This document shows positions 52,786 through 61,585 of a stretch of DNA of 64,000 bases, piece after piece. The notes under the pieces are model-generated. The model was not told the DNA's origin. It saw only the letters and a list, made by a program, of their open reading frames with translations, and ran no database searches. How positions within the stretch are numbered: the first letter of the stretch is position 1; every line of letters starts with the position of its first letter. Origin of the DNA: Sphingomonas sp. Leaf33 (GTDB lineage Bacteria > Pseudomonadota > Alphaproteobacteria > Sphingomonadales > Sphingomonadaceae); contig NZ_LMLB01000001.1 of NCBI RefSeq assembly GCF_001421785.1, positions 2,326,408 to 2,390,407 on the forward strand, given 5' to 3'. The position numbers were made by a program, and so were the translations under genes.

Positions 52786-54093
52786 TTATTCGGCCGGCGC
52801 CAGCGCGCCGCCGCTCAGCGCGGTCTTGGTGGGGCTGGTGCCGCCATGCTTGGCCAGCACCGCCTCGGTGATCGAGTTGGGCAGCGGACGCGGACGTTCC
52901 ATCGCCGACACGATCGGCAGGATCACCAGGAAATGGAGGAAGTAATAGGCCGAGGCGATCTGGCCCATGATGATGTTGCGCGCGATCGGTTCAGCGCCGC
53001 CGACATAGCCGAGGATCAGCACGTCGACGAGCAGCGCGACCAGGAACCAGCGGTACACCGGCCGGTAGTTGGCCGAGCGCACCGGCGAGGTGTCGAGCCA
53101 CGGCAGGAAGAACAGCAGCAGGATCGAGCCGAACATCGCCAGCACGCCCCACAGCTTCGCCGGGAACAGGAAGTCGATCGTGAACGACTTCAGGATCGCG
53201 TAGAACGGCAGGAAGTACCATTCCGGAACGATGTGCGCAGGCGTCGAGAGCGGGTTCGCCTGGATATAGTTGTCCGGGTGGCCCAGCAGGTTCGGCGCGA
53301 AGAAGATGAGCGACGCGAAGATCAGCAGGAACACGCCCAGGCCGAAGCCGTCCTTTGCCGTGTAGTACGGGTGGAACGGCACCGTATCCTGCTCGTCCTT
53401 CACTTCCACGCCGGTCGGGTTGTTCGACCCCGGGATGTGCAGCGCCCAGATGTGGAGCACGACCACGCCCAGGATGACGAACGGCATCAGATAGTGGAGC
53501 GAGAAGAAGCGGTTGAGCGCCGCGGCGTCCGGAGCGTAGCCGCCCAGCAGCCAGATGCGGATCGTCTCGCCCACCAGCGGGATGGCGGAGAAGAAGCCGG
53601 TGATGACCTGCGCGCCCCAGAAGCTCATCTGGCCCCACGGCAGCACGTAACCCATGAAGGCGGTCGCCATCATCAGCAGGAAGATCACGACGCCCAGCAG
53701 CCACACCATTTCGCGCGGCGGCTTGTACGATCCGTAATAGAGGCCGCGGCCGATGTGGATGTAGACCACCGCCAGGAACATCGACGCGCCGTTGGCGTGC
53801 GCATAGCGCAGGAACCAGCCGGCGTTGACGTCGCGCATGATCGATTCGACCGAATTGAACGCGCTGTTCGCATCGGTCGAGAAGTGCATGGCGAGCACGA
53901 TGCCGGTGACGATCTGCATCATCAGCGCGGCACCGGCGAGCACGCCGAAGTTCCAGAAATAGTTGAGGTTGCGCGGCACCGGGTAACCGGCGCCGACCGC
54001 ATTGTAGACGAAGCGCGGCAACGGCAGCCGGTCGTCCAGCCACTTCATCAGCGGCGCCTTCGGCTCGTAATGCTTGGCCCAGGGAAAGCTCAT
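52786..54093 (-). CDS. petB: Cytochrome b of the bc1 complex
   Basis: A 435-residue, eight-helix cytochrome b. Conserved heme-ligand regions ([28 protein letters not shown] and the later [22 protein letters not shown]) and [14 protein letters not shown] of the Qo site (PEWY motif) are present. It carries the bL and bH hemes. It lies between petA and petC, with 15-17 bp spacers, and is transcribed as one operon on the minus strand. Confidence 0.97.
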   Translation of the reverse strand: MSFPWAKHYEPKAPLMKWLDDRLPLPRFVYNAVGAGYPVPRNLNYFWNFGVLAGAALMMQIVTGIVLAMHFSTDANSAFNSVESIMRDVNAGWFLRYAHANGASMFLAVVYIHIGRGLYYGSYKPPREMVWLLGVVIFLLMMATAFMGYVLPWGQMSFWGAQVITGFFSAIPLVGETIRIWLLGGYAPDAAALNRFFSLHYLMPFVILGVVVLHIWALHIPGSNNPTGVEVKDEQDTVPFHPYYTAKDGFGLGVFLLIFASLIFFAPNLLGHPDNYIQANPLSTPAHIVPEWYFLPFYAILKSFTIDFLFPAKLWGVLAMFGSILLLFFLPWLDTSPVRSANYRPVYRWFLVALLVDVLILGYVGGAEPIARNIIMGQIASAYYFLHFLVILPIVSAMERPRPLPNSITEAVLAKHGGTSPTKTALSGGALAPAE

Positions 54094-54110
54094 GGTCGTC
54101 CTCGTCCCTA

Positions 54111-54668
54111 TCAGCCGACCGTCACGACGGTGTCGGAGGTGAATTCATAATCGGGCACGTGCAGGTTGGTCGGCGCCGGACCCTGGCGGATGCGACCCGC
54201 CGTGTCGTAGGCCGACCCGTGGCACGGGCAGAAGTAGCCGCCGAACGGGCCCTTGTTCTCACCCTCGCCCGCGCCCAGCGGCACGCAGCCGAGATGGGTA
54301 CAGACGCCGAGCGTGATCAGCCAGTTCTTCTTGCCGGTCTTGGTGCGCTGCTCCAGCGTCTGCGGATCGCGCAAGCTCGACACCGCGACCGCATCGGCCT
54401 CGGCGATTTCCTTCGGCGTCAGGTTGCGCACGAACAGCGGCTGCTTGCGGAACGTCGTCTTGATCGCCTGCCCCGGCTGGATCGCCGACACGTCGACTTC
54501 GGTGCTCGACGCGGCCAGCACGTCGGCCGACGGGTTCATCTGGTTGATGAGCGGCAGCGCGATCACCGCGGCGCCGACGCCGGCGAAGGCGACCGCACCG
54601 ATCTGCAGATAGTCGCGGCGGCGGGGATCCTGCGGACCCTCTACGATCGCCTCGTGGTCAGTTGCCAT
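54111..54668 (-). CDS. petA: Rieske iron-sulphur subunit of the bc1 complex
   Basis: A 185-residue Rieske protein. A Tat-type membrane anchor ([28 protein letters not shown]) is followed by the [2Fe-2S] ligands CTHLGC and CPCHGSAYD. It passes electrons from quinol to cytochrome c1. It is the first gene of petABC. It is divergent from trmL with a 189-bp gap. Confidence 0.97.
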   Translation of the reverse strand: MATDHEAIVEGPQDPRRRDYLQIGAVAFAGVGAAVIALPLINQMNPSADVLAASSTEVDVSAIQPGQAIKTTFRKQPLFVRNLTPKEIAEADAVAVSSLRDPQTLEQRTKTGKKNWLITLGVCTHLGCVPLGAGEGENKGPFGGYFCPCHGSAYDTAGRIRQGPAPTNLHVPDYEFTSDTVVTVG

Positions 54669-54857
54669 GCACTAGCCCTTGCACTTCGAATCTCTAACGG
54701 CATCGCGGGACGCGCGCCGATACGCGGGAATCATCGCGGACACAGCCGCAACGCACCCCCGGTTGCCCCCGGTGGTTGGCTCGCCTGATAAACAGCCCCC
54801 GCCCGCTTTGCCAACAGCAATTTGCGCCGGCGCCTGTGCGCAGCTAACCGGTTCGCC

Positions 54858-55313
54858 ATGCGTATTGCCCTGTATCAGCCCGATATCGCCGGAAACGTCG
54901 GTGCCGTCATGCGCACCTGTGCGTGCCTGGGCGTCGCGCTCGACCTGATCGAGCCGATGGGCTTCCAGTGGGACGACAGGCGCGTGGCGCGCGCGGCGAT
55001 GGACTATATCGACCATGTGTCGGTGTTCCGCCACGCCGACTGGGACGCGTTCCAGCGCCAGGCGAGCGGGCGTATCGTGTTGCTGACGACACGCGGTGCG
55101 ACGCCGCTCCACGATTTCGCCTTCGAGCCCGACGACATCCTGCTGTTCGGTCGCGAAAGCGCGGGCGTACCGGACGCGGTCCACGCCCGCGCCGATGCCC
55201 GCGTCGTCATTCCCATGGCGCCGCCGCTGCGCTCGCTGAACCTCAGCGTGTCGGCCGCGATCGTGCTGGCAGAGGGATTGCGGCGGACGGACGGATGGCC
55301 AGGCGCGGCCTAA
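54858..55313 (+). CDS. trmL: tRNA (cytidine/uridine-34 2'-O)-methyltransferase TrmL
   Basis: A 151-residue SPOUT methyltransferase. The N-terminus ALYQPDIAGNVGAVMRTCACLGVALDLIEP and the C-terminal knot motifs LLFGRESAGVPDAV and IPMAPPLRSLNLSVSAAIVLAE match TrmL. It methylates the wobble ribose of tRNA-Leu. The stop codon TAA lies within the target duplication (CCTAATCG) of the adjacent IS element, so the product is intact. The ATG at 54858 is chosen to place the first strand at the N-terminus. Confidence 0.93.
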   Translation: MRIALYQPDIAGNVGAVMRTCACLGVALDLIEPMGFQWDDRRVARAAMDYIDHVSVFRHADWDAFQRQASGRIVLLTTRGATPLHDFAFEPDDILLFGRESAGVPDAVHARADARVVIPMAPPLRSLNLSVSAAIVLAEGLRRTDGWPGAA

Positions 55314-55377
55314 TCGGGTAGTGGGTCAGTTTGAAATTGGGGCTGCAAATGAACCGCCCGCCGTGCGATAAGGTGGC

Positions 55378-55671
55378 ATGAGAGCAACCGAACCACCCAT
55401 GCGCGATCCCAATGCCTTGTCCGACGGGGAGAAGATCATCCTTCGGCACCTCCGCGACACCAATGCCGAACCGAACTTCTACGAGTACCCGGCGGAGCTT
55501 GCGCGGCTGATCCCGGACGTTGACGAGCGCAATCAGGCGCAGGCCGACCTTGCGAGTCGAGGCTTAATTGACCGCGCTTCTTATCCCCGCGGCGTTCCGG
55601 ACGAAATTTCTTCGTGTGCTCTAACACCCAGAGGTAAGAGGTTCATCGATGCTGGCGGCTGGGATGACTAA
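55378..55671 (+). CDS. Cargo protein of unknown function (97 aa)
   Basis: A 97-residue protein with a winged-helix-like pattern (SDGEKIILRHLRDTN, ELARLIPDVDERNQAQADLASRGLIDRAS, SCALTPRGKRFIDAGG). No family was recognised. It starts 58 bp inside the IS left end. It overlaps the next cargo gene by 8 bp, so the two are probably translated together. A start at 55399 (MRDPNALS) is an alternative. Confidence 0.5.
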   Translation: MRATEPPMRDPNALSDGEKIILRHLRDTNAEPNFYEYPAELARLIPDVDERNQAQADLASRGLIDRASYPRGVPDEISSCALTPRGKRFIDAGGWDD

Positions 55672-55888
55672 GCCACCGAAGCGCCCGCGCGATCCGAACC
55701 ATCTGGCGAAGCTGATCACCGACATTGCGACGGGCGAAGTCGAAGAGGGCGAGGCAAGCGCCACAGTCAAACGTGCGTCGCAGGCCGGAAGCGTCGGCGG
55801 CCCGGCGCGCGCTAAGGCTCTTACACCGGCGCAGCGAGCCGAGATCGCCAGTATCGCGGCTTCCGCCCGGTGGAAAAAGAGCGACTAG
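55664..55888 (+). CDS. Small cargo protein, unknown function (74 aa)
   Basis: MTKPPKRPRDPNHLAKLITDI...SVGGPARAKALTPAQRAEIASIAASARWKK: a basic, helical 74-residue protein. The C-terminal GxARAKALTPxxRxEIAxxAAxARWxK stretch is seen in small proteins of mobile elements. It overlaps the preceding gene by 8 bp and converges on the minus-strand operon with a 4-bp overlap. Confidence 0.55.
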   Translation: MTKPPKRPRDPNHLAKLITDIATGEVEEGEASATVKRASQAGSVGGPARAKALTPAQRAEIASIAASARWKKSD

Positions 55889-56382
55889 CGCCCGCCTTTC
55901 CCTTCCTTCGGCTCCGTCTGTTCGGCTGCGCGATGCTCCAGAATATCCTCCGCGAAATTCGGGAAAAAGTTCAGTTGCGGGTCACTCGGGAAATTGTTGT
56001 TCATTCGCTCAACATCGCAATGGGCGCGATAGACGTCATCGGCGATAGCTTCGCGACGTTGCCTCACGGATTTTTGCCGCTTTGCAGGTGTCCCGCCTTT
56101 GTCGGTGTCGAAGTAGTGCTTTGTGGCCACGCCATCCACCAGGAGCGTCACTGACTGCTTAGCGCGGTAGGTAAAGCCGCCATTTTCGTCCCAACGCCTC
56201 GACTGCCTTAGCGCGCGGGTCACCTGTTCACGAAGAAGCTTACGCACATCCTGGGGGCGCAAAGCGAGCTTGCGGCCGCTCAATGCCCAATCGATAAATT
56301 CGCTCGGATCACCGGAATCCTGCCCGGTGGATTCCGACCACTCATCCCAGAGCCGATCAACCTGTTCGTTGTAGTCCGCCAT
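55885..56382 (-). CDS. Third gene of the toxin/IrrE operon, unknown function
   Basis: A 165-residue hydrophilic protein (DEWSESTGQDSGDPSEFIDWALSGRKL..., then a coiled-coil-like region and a charged C-terminus ending EGKGGR). No known domain was recognised. It lies 9 bp downstream of the XRE-IrrE gene on the same strand, with GAGG 6-8 nt before its ATG, so it forms the third gene of one operon. A role as a partner or effector is inferred from position only. Confidence 0.6.
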   Translation of the reverse strand: MADYNEQVDRLWDEWSESTGQDSGDPSEFIDWALSGRKLALRPQDVRKLLREQVTRALRQSRRWDENGGFTYRAKQSVTLLVDGVATKHYFDTDKGGTPAKRQKSVRQRREAIADDVYRAHCDVERMNNNFPSDPQLNFFPNFAEDILEHRAAEQTEPKEGKGGR

Positions 56383-56391
56383 CGTAACCTC

Positions 56392-57531
56392 CTAGAGGCC
56401 AGTAGGGGCGTTATATCCCCAACCGTCCTTGAACTCCCAGTCCAACAAATGCTCGCGCACACCGACCTGATATTCCTTAAGCCAGCCCCACTTCTTCGTC
56501 CGATGTTGAATCTGCCCAACAACGATTGCTGGATGCACTTCGAGGCGAGCCGCGAACTTCAAGACATCTTCGCGAGATATGAACGGGCTCTTCCGTGCAA
56601 TGAACGAGTCCATGAGATCGCGAGGAATGCAAAACCCCGCCGCCGCCTCATTCGCCAACTTTTCGCAGTCGATTTCGGTATCTGTGCCCGTGTCGCTATC
56701 GACCGGCGCGAACGAAGCCTCTTTACCGTCGCCATTCAGAATGTGTTCGATTTCGTGCCTCAACACGAAGCAGAAGTTGTCGAGACGATCCAAACGCAGC
56801 GTCATCCCGATTACCGGCTGCCCATCAATCCAGAGGCAAACGCCGTCAATTTTAGAGCCGGCGAGGAAATCTACGAGAATGAACCGCACCCCACACCGTT
56901 TTAGAATTGACGGGATGTGGATCAAATCCTCCCTGATCAACATATGCTCCCGAATTGAGGGCAAGCTGTCACGAAGCGCCTGCTCCGAATAAGGCGGGTA
57001 CTCCATCTGCTCGGCAATCTTGCGCACTCGGTTGAGCCACACATACTGAACTTCTGTGGTGCCGGAATAATCGCCGGATTCGGTTTTCTTCGCGGCGTGC
57101 GCCAACAGCGGAGCATCACCTACAAATGGAATATCCTCGATCCTGTTTTTTCCGAAAAACCGCATCATCTGGAGATCGAGCAACGCTGGCTCGGCGTCCT
57201 CAATCCAACCTCGTTTGATCATTTCCCGAATGGGAAATTTCGAAAGCCACGAGGCGCGCGTTCGGACACCCGGGTCCGCTTTACGAGCCTTAGCTAGGTC
57301 ATACTGGTTCTGGAGGTTCACGAAAAACTCGGCTGGCATATCGAACGCATCGCCCAGCGCCACGGCAGAGTCCGTGGTTATGTCAGTCGTTCCCTTGATC
57401 AGCCTGTTGAGCTGGCTGACATCAATGCCAAGAATGTATGCCAGATCAGCCTGAAGCCACCCTCGGGCCTCAAGCTCCTCCGCAATGAATGTGCCGGGAT
57501 GATCAACCGGCAATGGTGAGGCCTTGGCCAT
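56392..57531 (-). CDS. XRE-HTH and IrrE/ImmA metallopeptidase fusion (HigA-like antitoxin)
   Basis: A 379-residue two-domain protein. Residues 10-70 hold a HigA-like helix-turn-helix (GTFIAEELEARGWLQADLAYILGIDVSQLNRLIKG). The C-terminal half has an IrrE/ImmA zinc-peptidase motif, LRHEIEHILNGDG (His259, Glu260, His263), plus a following DCEKLANEAAAGFCIP. The ATG overlaps the toxin-like gene's TGA (TGATG). The order toxin-then-antitoxin matches higBA modules. The metallopeptidase may cleave or sense a repressor, as ImmA/ImmR does. It lies within the IS element. Confidence 0.85.
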   Translation of the reverse strand: MAKASPLPVDHPGTFIAEELEARGWLQADLAYILGIDVSQLNRLIKGTTDITTDSAVALGDAFDMPAEFFVNLQNQYDLAKARKADPGVRTRASWLSKFPIREMIKRGWIEDAEPALLDLQMMRFFGKNRIEDIPFVGDAPLLAHAAKKTESGDYSGTTEVQYVWLNRVRKIAEQMEYPPYSEQALRDSLPSIREHMLIREDLIHIPSILKRCGVRFILVDFLAGSKIDGVCLWIDGQPVIGMTLRLDRLDNFCFVLRHEIEHILNGDGKEASFAPVDSDTGTDTEIDCEKLANEAAAGFCIPRDLMDSFIARKSPFISREDVLKFAARLEVHPAIVVGQIQHRTKKWGWLKEYQVGVREHLLDWEFKDGWGYNAPTGL

Positions 57532-57827
57532 CAGTGATAATCCTCAATCTTCAATATCGTGACAGTCTGTGGCTCGGTTTCCTCGTCCAACTCGAAAACC
57601 ATTCGATATTGATCGTTCAATCGGATTGACCGCTGACTCTCACGATCCCCCCTCAGCTTTTCGTAGTGCAGGCTTTTCCAATTCCTCAATGAACGATCGT
57701 CAATCGCCGCCCTCAAGAGTGTGAGCTTTCGACGCGCTGATTTGATCACGCCGACTGGAAGGCGGGTGGTTCCCGCTTCATCCGTCTCGATCAACGCCAA
57801 GTCGTCATCAGCAAACACGATCCTCAT
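57531..57827 (-). CDS. HigB/RelE-type toxin-like protein
   Basis: A 98-residue protein with the RelE/ParE-superfamily plan. VIKSARRKLTLLRAAIDDRSLRNWKSLHYEKLRGDRESQRSIRLNDQYRMVFELDEE matches HigB-like mRNA interferases (L..LxGxR...SIRLNxQYRMVF). It precedes an XRE-IrrE gene with which it overlaps, like higBA. It should cleave mRNA on ribosomes when its partner is degraded. No further catalytic residue is assigned. Confidence 0.8.
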   Translation of the reverse strand: MRIVFADDDLALIETDEAGTTRLPVGVIKSARRKLTLLRAAIDDRSLRNWKSLHYEKLRGDRESQRSIRLNDQYRMVFELDEETEPQTVTILKIEDYH

Positions 57828-57937
57828 TGGCAGCGCCTTACCACGGCGGGATTCTACTGCGCAAGTGTAAATTGACTACTAAAGTCAAACTGACCCTTAT
57901 GCTTGACGAATGCGTCAAAAGGTCAGATAGAGAATGC

Positions 57938-58816
57938 ATGAACAGGCTCTCGAACGACGACCGCGCCAAAATCCTCCACCTTCTCTGCGAGGGTATGAGC
58001 ATCCGCGCGATCACGCGTCTGACCGGCGCGAGCAAAAACACCGTCTCGAAGCTTCTGATCGACGCCGGCAAGGCATGCGCCGCTTATCACGACGCCAACG
58101 TGCGCGACGTGAAAGCTGCTCGCGTGCAGGTCGATGAAATCTGGTCGTTCACCTACGCCAAGCAGAAGAACGTCGCGTCTGCGAAGGAGGCACCTGAAGG
58201 CGCTGGCGATACGTGGACTTGGACCGCGCTCGACGCGGATAGCAAACTGATCGTCTCCTATCTCGTAGGCGGTCGCGATGCTGAATACGCCATGTGGTTC
58301 ATGGACGATCTCGCCGCGCGGCTAGCCAACCGTGTCCAGCTTACCAGCGACGGCCATCGCGCCTATCTGGAGGCCGTAGAAGGCGCTTTCGGGGCCGACG
58401 TGGATTATGCGCAGCTTGTGAAGCTGTACGGGAACACGATCGGCGCACCGGGCCGCTACAGCCCCGCTGAATGTACGGGCAGCAAGAAAATCCGGCGCGA
58501 AGGCAGCCCTGATATCGCGCACGTCTCGACCAGCTACGTCGAACGCCAGAACCTTACGATCCGCATGCACATGCGCCGCTTCACCCGCTTGACCAACGCG
58601 TTCTCAAAGAAGGTCGAGAACCACGCTCACGCGGTCGCACTGCACATGATGTACTATAATTTTGTCCGCATCCATAAGACGCTGCGCGTTACCCCTGCGA
58701 TGGCCGCCGGTGTGGCCGATCGGCTTTGGGAGATTGCAGATATCGCGAGCTTGGTGGAGGATGCAGAAGCGGCCCCGGCCAAGCGCGGCCCCTATAAGAA
58801 GACAAGGCAGGACTAA
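57938..58816 (+). CDS. IS1-family-like transposase
   Basis: A 292-residue DDE transposase. A helix-turn-helix (LCEGMSIRAITRLTGASKNTVSKLL, about residues 17-40) is followed by the catalytic set Asp66 in VDEIWSF, Asp138 in TSDGHRAY and Glu202 in YVERQNLTIRMHMRRFTRLTNAFSK. The last stretch is the IS1-like block. A single frame encodes it, unlike classical IS1. Longer in-frame sequence from 57827 has no signature. It is followed by a small gene after 2 bp. It is probably the enzyme that moved the whole 3.7-kb element. Confidence 0.88.
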   Translation: MNRLSNDDRAKILHLLCEGMSIRAITRLTGASKNTVSKLLIDAGKACAAYHDANVRDVKAARVQVDEIWSFTYAKQKNVASAKEAPEGAGDTWTWTALDADSKLIVSYLVGGRDAEYAMWFMDDLAARLANRVQLTSDGHRAYLEAVEGAFGADVDYAQLVKLYGNTIGAPGRYSPAECTGSKKIRREGSPDIAHVSTSYVERQNLTIRMHMRRFTRLTNAFSKKVENHAHAVALHMMYYNFVRIHKTLRVTPAMAAGVADRLWEIADIASLVEDAEAAPAKRGPYKKTRQD

Positions 58817-58818
58817 TC

Positions 58819-59028
58819 GTGGACAAAGCAACTGAGATGGCGCTCAAGGCAATCGTTCGTGGCCTCGTGCACGCAGCGCCTGACATAGCGATCCCCGATG
58901 CGATCGCGCAGAGCCTCTTCCAGATGGAAGACGAGTTGGGGAAATCGCATATGCCCGCCGAGGCTCATGACGTTGGCAAGATCGCCCAATTCGCCATGCA
59001 CGAGCGGAATGCCAGACTTTCAAACTGA
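58819..59028 (+). CDS. Small protein at the right end of the IS
   Basis: A 69-residue helical protein (MALKAIVRGLVHAAPDIAIPDAIAQSLFQMEDELGKSHMPAEAHDV...). The GTG start is 2 nt after the transposase stop. Its stop codon TGA is inside the right inverted repeat (CTGACCC), so it evolved with the element. Function unknown; it may assist or regulate transposition. Confidence 0.55.
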   Translation: MDKATEMALKAIVRGLVHAAPDIAIPDAIAQSLFQMEDELGKSHMPAEAHDVGKIAQFAMHERNARLSN

Positions 59029-59087
59029 CCCACTACCCCTAATCGTGAGCAGTCGACAGGGCAGGCCACATCTGCAAAGTTAGTTTC

Positions 59088-60251
59088 ATGCGTGAAACCA
59101 TGATCGGCCTGCTTGCCGTTGCGGCCCTCTCCACCTCCACCGCGCCTGCCCGCCCTGCGATGCCGGATACGCACGCGGCGCAACCGCTGACGCGCATCGC
59201 CGCCGAGCGCGTGGCGGCGCAGCGGGGTGCCGCCCGACGCGCGGTCGTCGCGGCCGGGTGGGCACCGATGCTCGCGGCCAGACAGATCACGATCGGCGAC
59301 AAGACGCTGAAGTGGGAGAGCCGGACGTTCGGTACCGCGCCGTTCGGCCGGCGATCACTGTGGATTTCGATGCACGGCGGCGGCAATGCGCCGGCGGCGG
59401 TCAACGATCGCCAGTGGCAGAACCAGATCCGCCTCTACACGCCCGCAGAAGGCATCTACCTGGCCCCACGCGCGCCGACCGATACGTGGAATTTGTGGCA
59501 TGAGGGGCATATCGACCCGCTGTTCGAAGCGCTCATCGACGCACAGGTCGCGGTGAACGGCGTCGATCCCAACCGGGTCTACCTGATGGGCTATTCAGCG
59601 GGCGGCGACGGCGTGTGGCAGGTCGCCCCACGCATGGCCGACCGCTTCGCCGCCGCGGCGATGATGGCCGGGCATCCGAACGACGCCTCGCTGCTGGGCC
59701 TGCGCAACCTGCCGTTCGCGATTTTGATGGGCGGAGCGGATGCGGCCTACAATCGCAATACACTCGCCGCGGAAAAGACCGCCGAGCTCGACCGCCTCCA
59801 CGCCGCCGATCCGGGCGGCTACGTCCACATGTCGCGCATCTATCCGGGGCTGCCGCACTGGATGGACCGCAAGGACGCGGAAAGCGTGCCGTGGATGGCC
59901 GGCTTCACTCGCAATCCCTGGCCTAAGCGGATCGTTTGGGCTCAGGACGATGTGACGCACAAGCGCTTCTACTGGCTGGAAATCCCCGACGCCGCCGCCG
60001 CCAGACAGGGCGACACGACGGAAGCGGTGGTCGACGGCCAGACGATCGCGCTGACGGGCAAGGTGCCAGCGGGAACGATGGTCTGGCTGTCCGACCGGCT
60101 GGTGGACCTCGACCGGCCGGTGCGGGTGACGGTCAACGGGCGGGTCGCGTATGGCGGCAAGGTCGCGCGGACGGCGGCGGCGATCGACCGATCGCTGGCA
60201 GAGCGGCTGGACGGATCGGATGTGGCGACGGCGGTGGTGAAGCTGCCGTAA
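59088..60251 (+). CDS. Exported alpha/beta-hydrolase (esterase-like)
   Basis: A 387-residue protein with a signal-like start. The alpha/beta-hydrolase features are ISMHGGGNAP (oxyanion loop), VYLMGYSAGGDGVWQVAPRM with the nucleophile serine in GYSAGG, and a C-terminal beta-rich extension (ALTGKVPAGTMVWLSDRLVDLDRPVRVTVNGRV). The late HW (GLPHWMD) supplies a candidate catalytic histidine. It is like poly(3-hydroxybutyrate)-depolymerase or acetylxylan-esterase-type enzymes. It starts 43 bp after the IS target duplication. Confidence 0.82.
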   Translation: MRETMIGLLAVAALSTSTAPARPAMPDTHAAQPLTRIAAERVAAQRGAARRAVVAAGWAPMLAARQITIGDKTLKWESRTFGTAPFGRRSLWISMHGGGNAPAAVNDRQWQNQIRLYTPAEGIYLAPRAPTDTWNLWHEGHIDPLFEALIDAQVAVNGVDPNRVYLMGYSAGGDGVWQVAPRMADRFAAAAMMAGHPNDASLLGLRNLPFAILMGGADAAYNRNTLAAEKTAELDRLHAADPGGYVHMSRIYPGLPHWMDRKDAESVPWMAGFTRNPWPKRIVWAQDDVTHKRFYWLEIPDAAAARQGDTTEAVVDGQTIALTGKVPAGTMVWLSDRLVDLDRPVRVTVNGRVAYGGKVARTAAAIDRSLAERLDGSDVATAVVKLP

Positions 60252-60273
60252 AATCTGGCGCACATCGCGGCAC

Positions 60274-60627
60274 TTACTCCGGTCTCGAGAGCATCAGCTC
60301 GCAAGCTTGCGCGTCGAACAAAAAATATCGCCCCTTCCGCAATAGCTTCGGAGTATTTTCTCGCCACCATTCGGCGGCGTTGGGTTCGACTTCTGCAAGA
60401 CGTTCGATAGCTATCGCAGCAGAGACCAGATACCCCGATTGTCGCGCCGCTTTGCCGCGCAAGATCGCGCCGATCTGTTGCAACCAATTGTGCGGACCAC
60501 TTAGGACTCCCACGGTACTGAAGGTCATTCGCCGTCGCGACAGCGTTGGGAGTGTCAGCCCGATCCAGGCATCCCTTACCCAATCTGGGGCTTCTCCTAT
60601 TGGTCGTCGGACAATCTTGATATTCAT
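60274..60627 (-). CDS. Unknown protein (117 aa)
   Basis: A 117-residue protein beginning MNIKIVRRPIGEAPDWVRDAWIGLTLP and containing WWRENTPKLLRKGRYFLFDAQACELM. No domain was recognised. Its codon use is less GC-biased than neighbours, so recent acquisition is possible. The ATG at 60627 is the best start; sequence upstream in the same frame is antisense to hemF and unlikely to be coding. Confidence 0.5.
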   Translation of the reverse strand: MNIKIVRRPIGEAPDWVRDAWIGLTLPTLSRRRMTFSTVGVLSGPHNWLQQIGAILRGKAARQSGYLVSAAIAIERLAEVEPNAAEWWRENTPKLLRKGRYFLFDAQACELMLSRPE

Positions 60628-60742
60628 ATGGCTATGATGACCCGTCAGATGCGCGGACACAATCAAGGTGAGGATCTGGCCCGCCCCCTGAGACATTCCG
60701 CCCCATGGACCTGCCCCCACCCCTGGCGCTAAACGCCCGCCC

Positions 60743-61585
60743 ATGCAGCCGTTAGACGCCGAACAGACCCAAGCTCGCCAGTGGTTCGAGCACCTTCGCG
60801 ACCTGATCTGTGCCGAGTTCGAGAGCATCGAGCGCGAGGCGGGGTCGGACGCGGAATTCACCTACACGCCGTGGGACCGTGCCGATCCTTCGGGCGCGCA
60901 TGGCGGCGGGGGCGTGCGGGGCGTGATGAAGGGCAAGGTCTTCGAAAAGGTCGGGGTCAACGTCTCGACCGTCGGCGGCACCTTCGAAGGCGAATTCGCC
61001 AAGTCGATCCATGGCGCGGCCGACAACCCGCAGTTCTTCGCCACCGGCATCAGTCTGGTCGCGCACATGGCGAACCCGCATGTGCCCGCGGTGCATATGA
61101 ACTGCCGGTTTCTCGCGACGACGAAGCGCTGGTTCGGTGGTGGCGCCGACCTGAACCCGCCGCTGCCCCAGCCCTACGACACGCAGGATTTCCATGCCGA
61201 GCTGAAGGCAGCGTGCGACGCGCATGGGCCTGACTATTACGATCGCTTTTCGGCCTGGGCCGAGGAGTATTTCCGCATCCCGCATCGGGGCGTCAATCGC
61301 GGCGTCGGCGGGATTTTCTACGATCATCTGGAAGGCGATTTTGCGGCGAATTTTGCCTTCACACAGGATGTCGGTCGAGCGTTTCTAACGGCTTACCCGC
61401 GGATCGTGCGGCGGCGGATGAACGATGCGTGGGGGCCGGAGGACGAAGCGGCGATGCTCGCGTGGCGCGGGCGCTATGCCGAATTCAATCTGGTCTACGA
61501 CCGCGGCACGTTGTTCGGCCTGAAGACCGGCGGCAACATCGACGCGATCCTGATGAGCCTGCCCCCGCGCGCGATATGGCCCTGA
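60743..61585 (+). CDS. hemF: Oxygen-dependent coproporphyrinogen III oxidase
   Basis: A 280-residue HemF. Typical blocks are GGGGVRGVMKGKVFEKVGVNVSTVGG, NPHVPAVHMNCRFLAT, WFGGGADLNPPLPQPYDTQDFHAELKAACDAHG (the signature glycine/aspartate region) and NRGVGGIFYDHLEGDF. It converts coproporphyrinogen III to protoporphyrinogen IX with O2 in heme synthesis. The GNAT gene overlaps its end by 10 bp, indicating co-expression. Confidence 0.97.
   Translation: MQPLDAEQTQARQWFEHLRDLICAEFESIEREAGSDAEFTYTPWDRADPSGAHGGGGVRGVMKGKVFEKVGVNVSTVGGTFEGEFAKSIHGAADNPQFFATGISLVAHMANPHVPAVHMNCRFLATTKRWFGGGADLNPPLPQPYDTQDFHAELKAACDAHGPDYYDRFSAWAEEYFRIPHRGVNRGVGGIFYDHLEGDFAANFAFTQDVGRAFLTAYPRIVRRRMNDAWGPEDEAAMLAWRGRYAEFNLVYDRGTLFGLKTGGNIDAILMSLPPRAIWP

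Larger units (their letters stand above)
55317..59037. mobile_element. IS1-type element with cargo genes (3.7 kb)
   Basis: The left end 55317-55336 and the right end 59018-59037 form a perfect 20-bp inverted repeat (GGTAGTGGGTCAGTTTGA...). The flanks are an exact 8-bp duplication CCTAATCG (55309-55316 and 59038-59045), which fits IS1-family insertion. A transposase with IS1-like DDE motifs (57938-58816) lies near the right end. Between transposase and left end are a toxin-like gene, an XRE-IrrE fusion and three unknown genes; the central part is visibly less GC-rich than the rest. Joining the flanks restores a continuous sequence from the trmL stop to the esterase gene. It is thus a cargo-carrying IS. 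Confidence 0.85.

Noticed and set aside
52123..54150. A 675-codon open frame antisense to the bc1 genes
   Set aside because: It is antisense to cytochrome b and c1, with an improbable Arg/His/Gln-rich composition.
57827..57937. An upstream extension of the transposase frame
   Set aside because: The extra 37 codons show no motif; the ATG at 57938 directly precedes the helix-turn-helix region.
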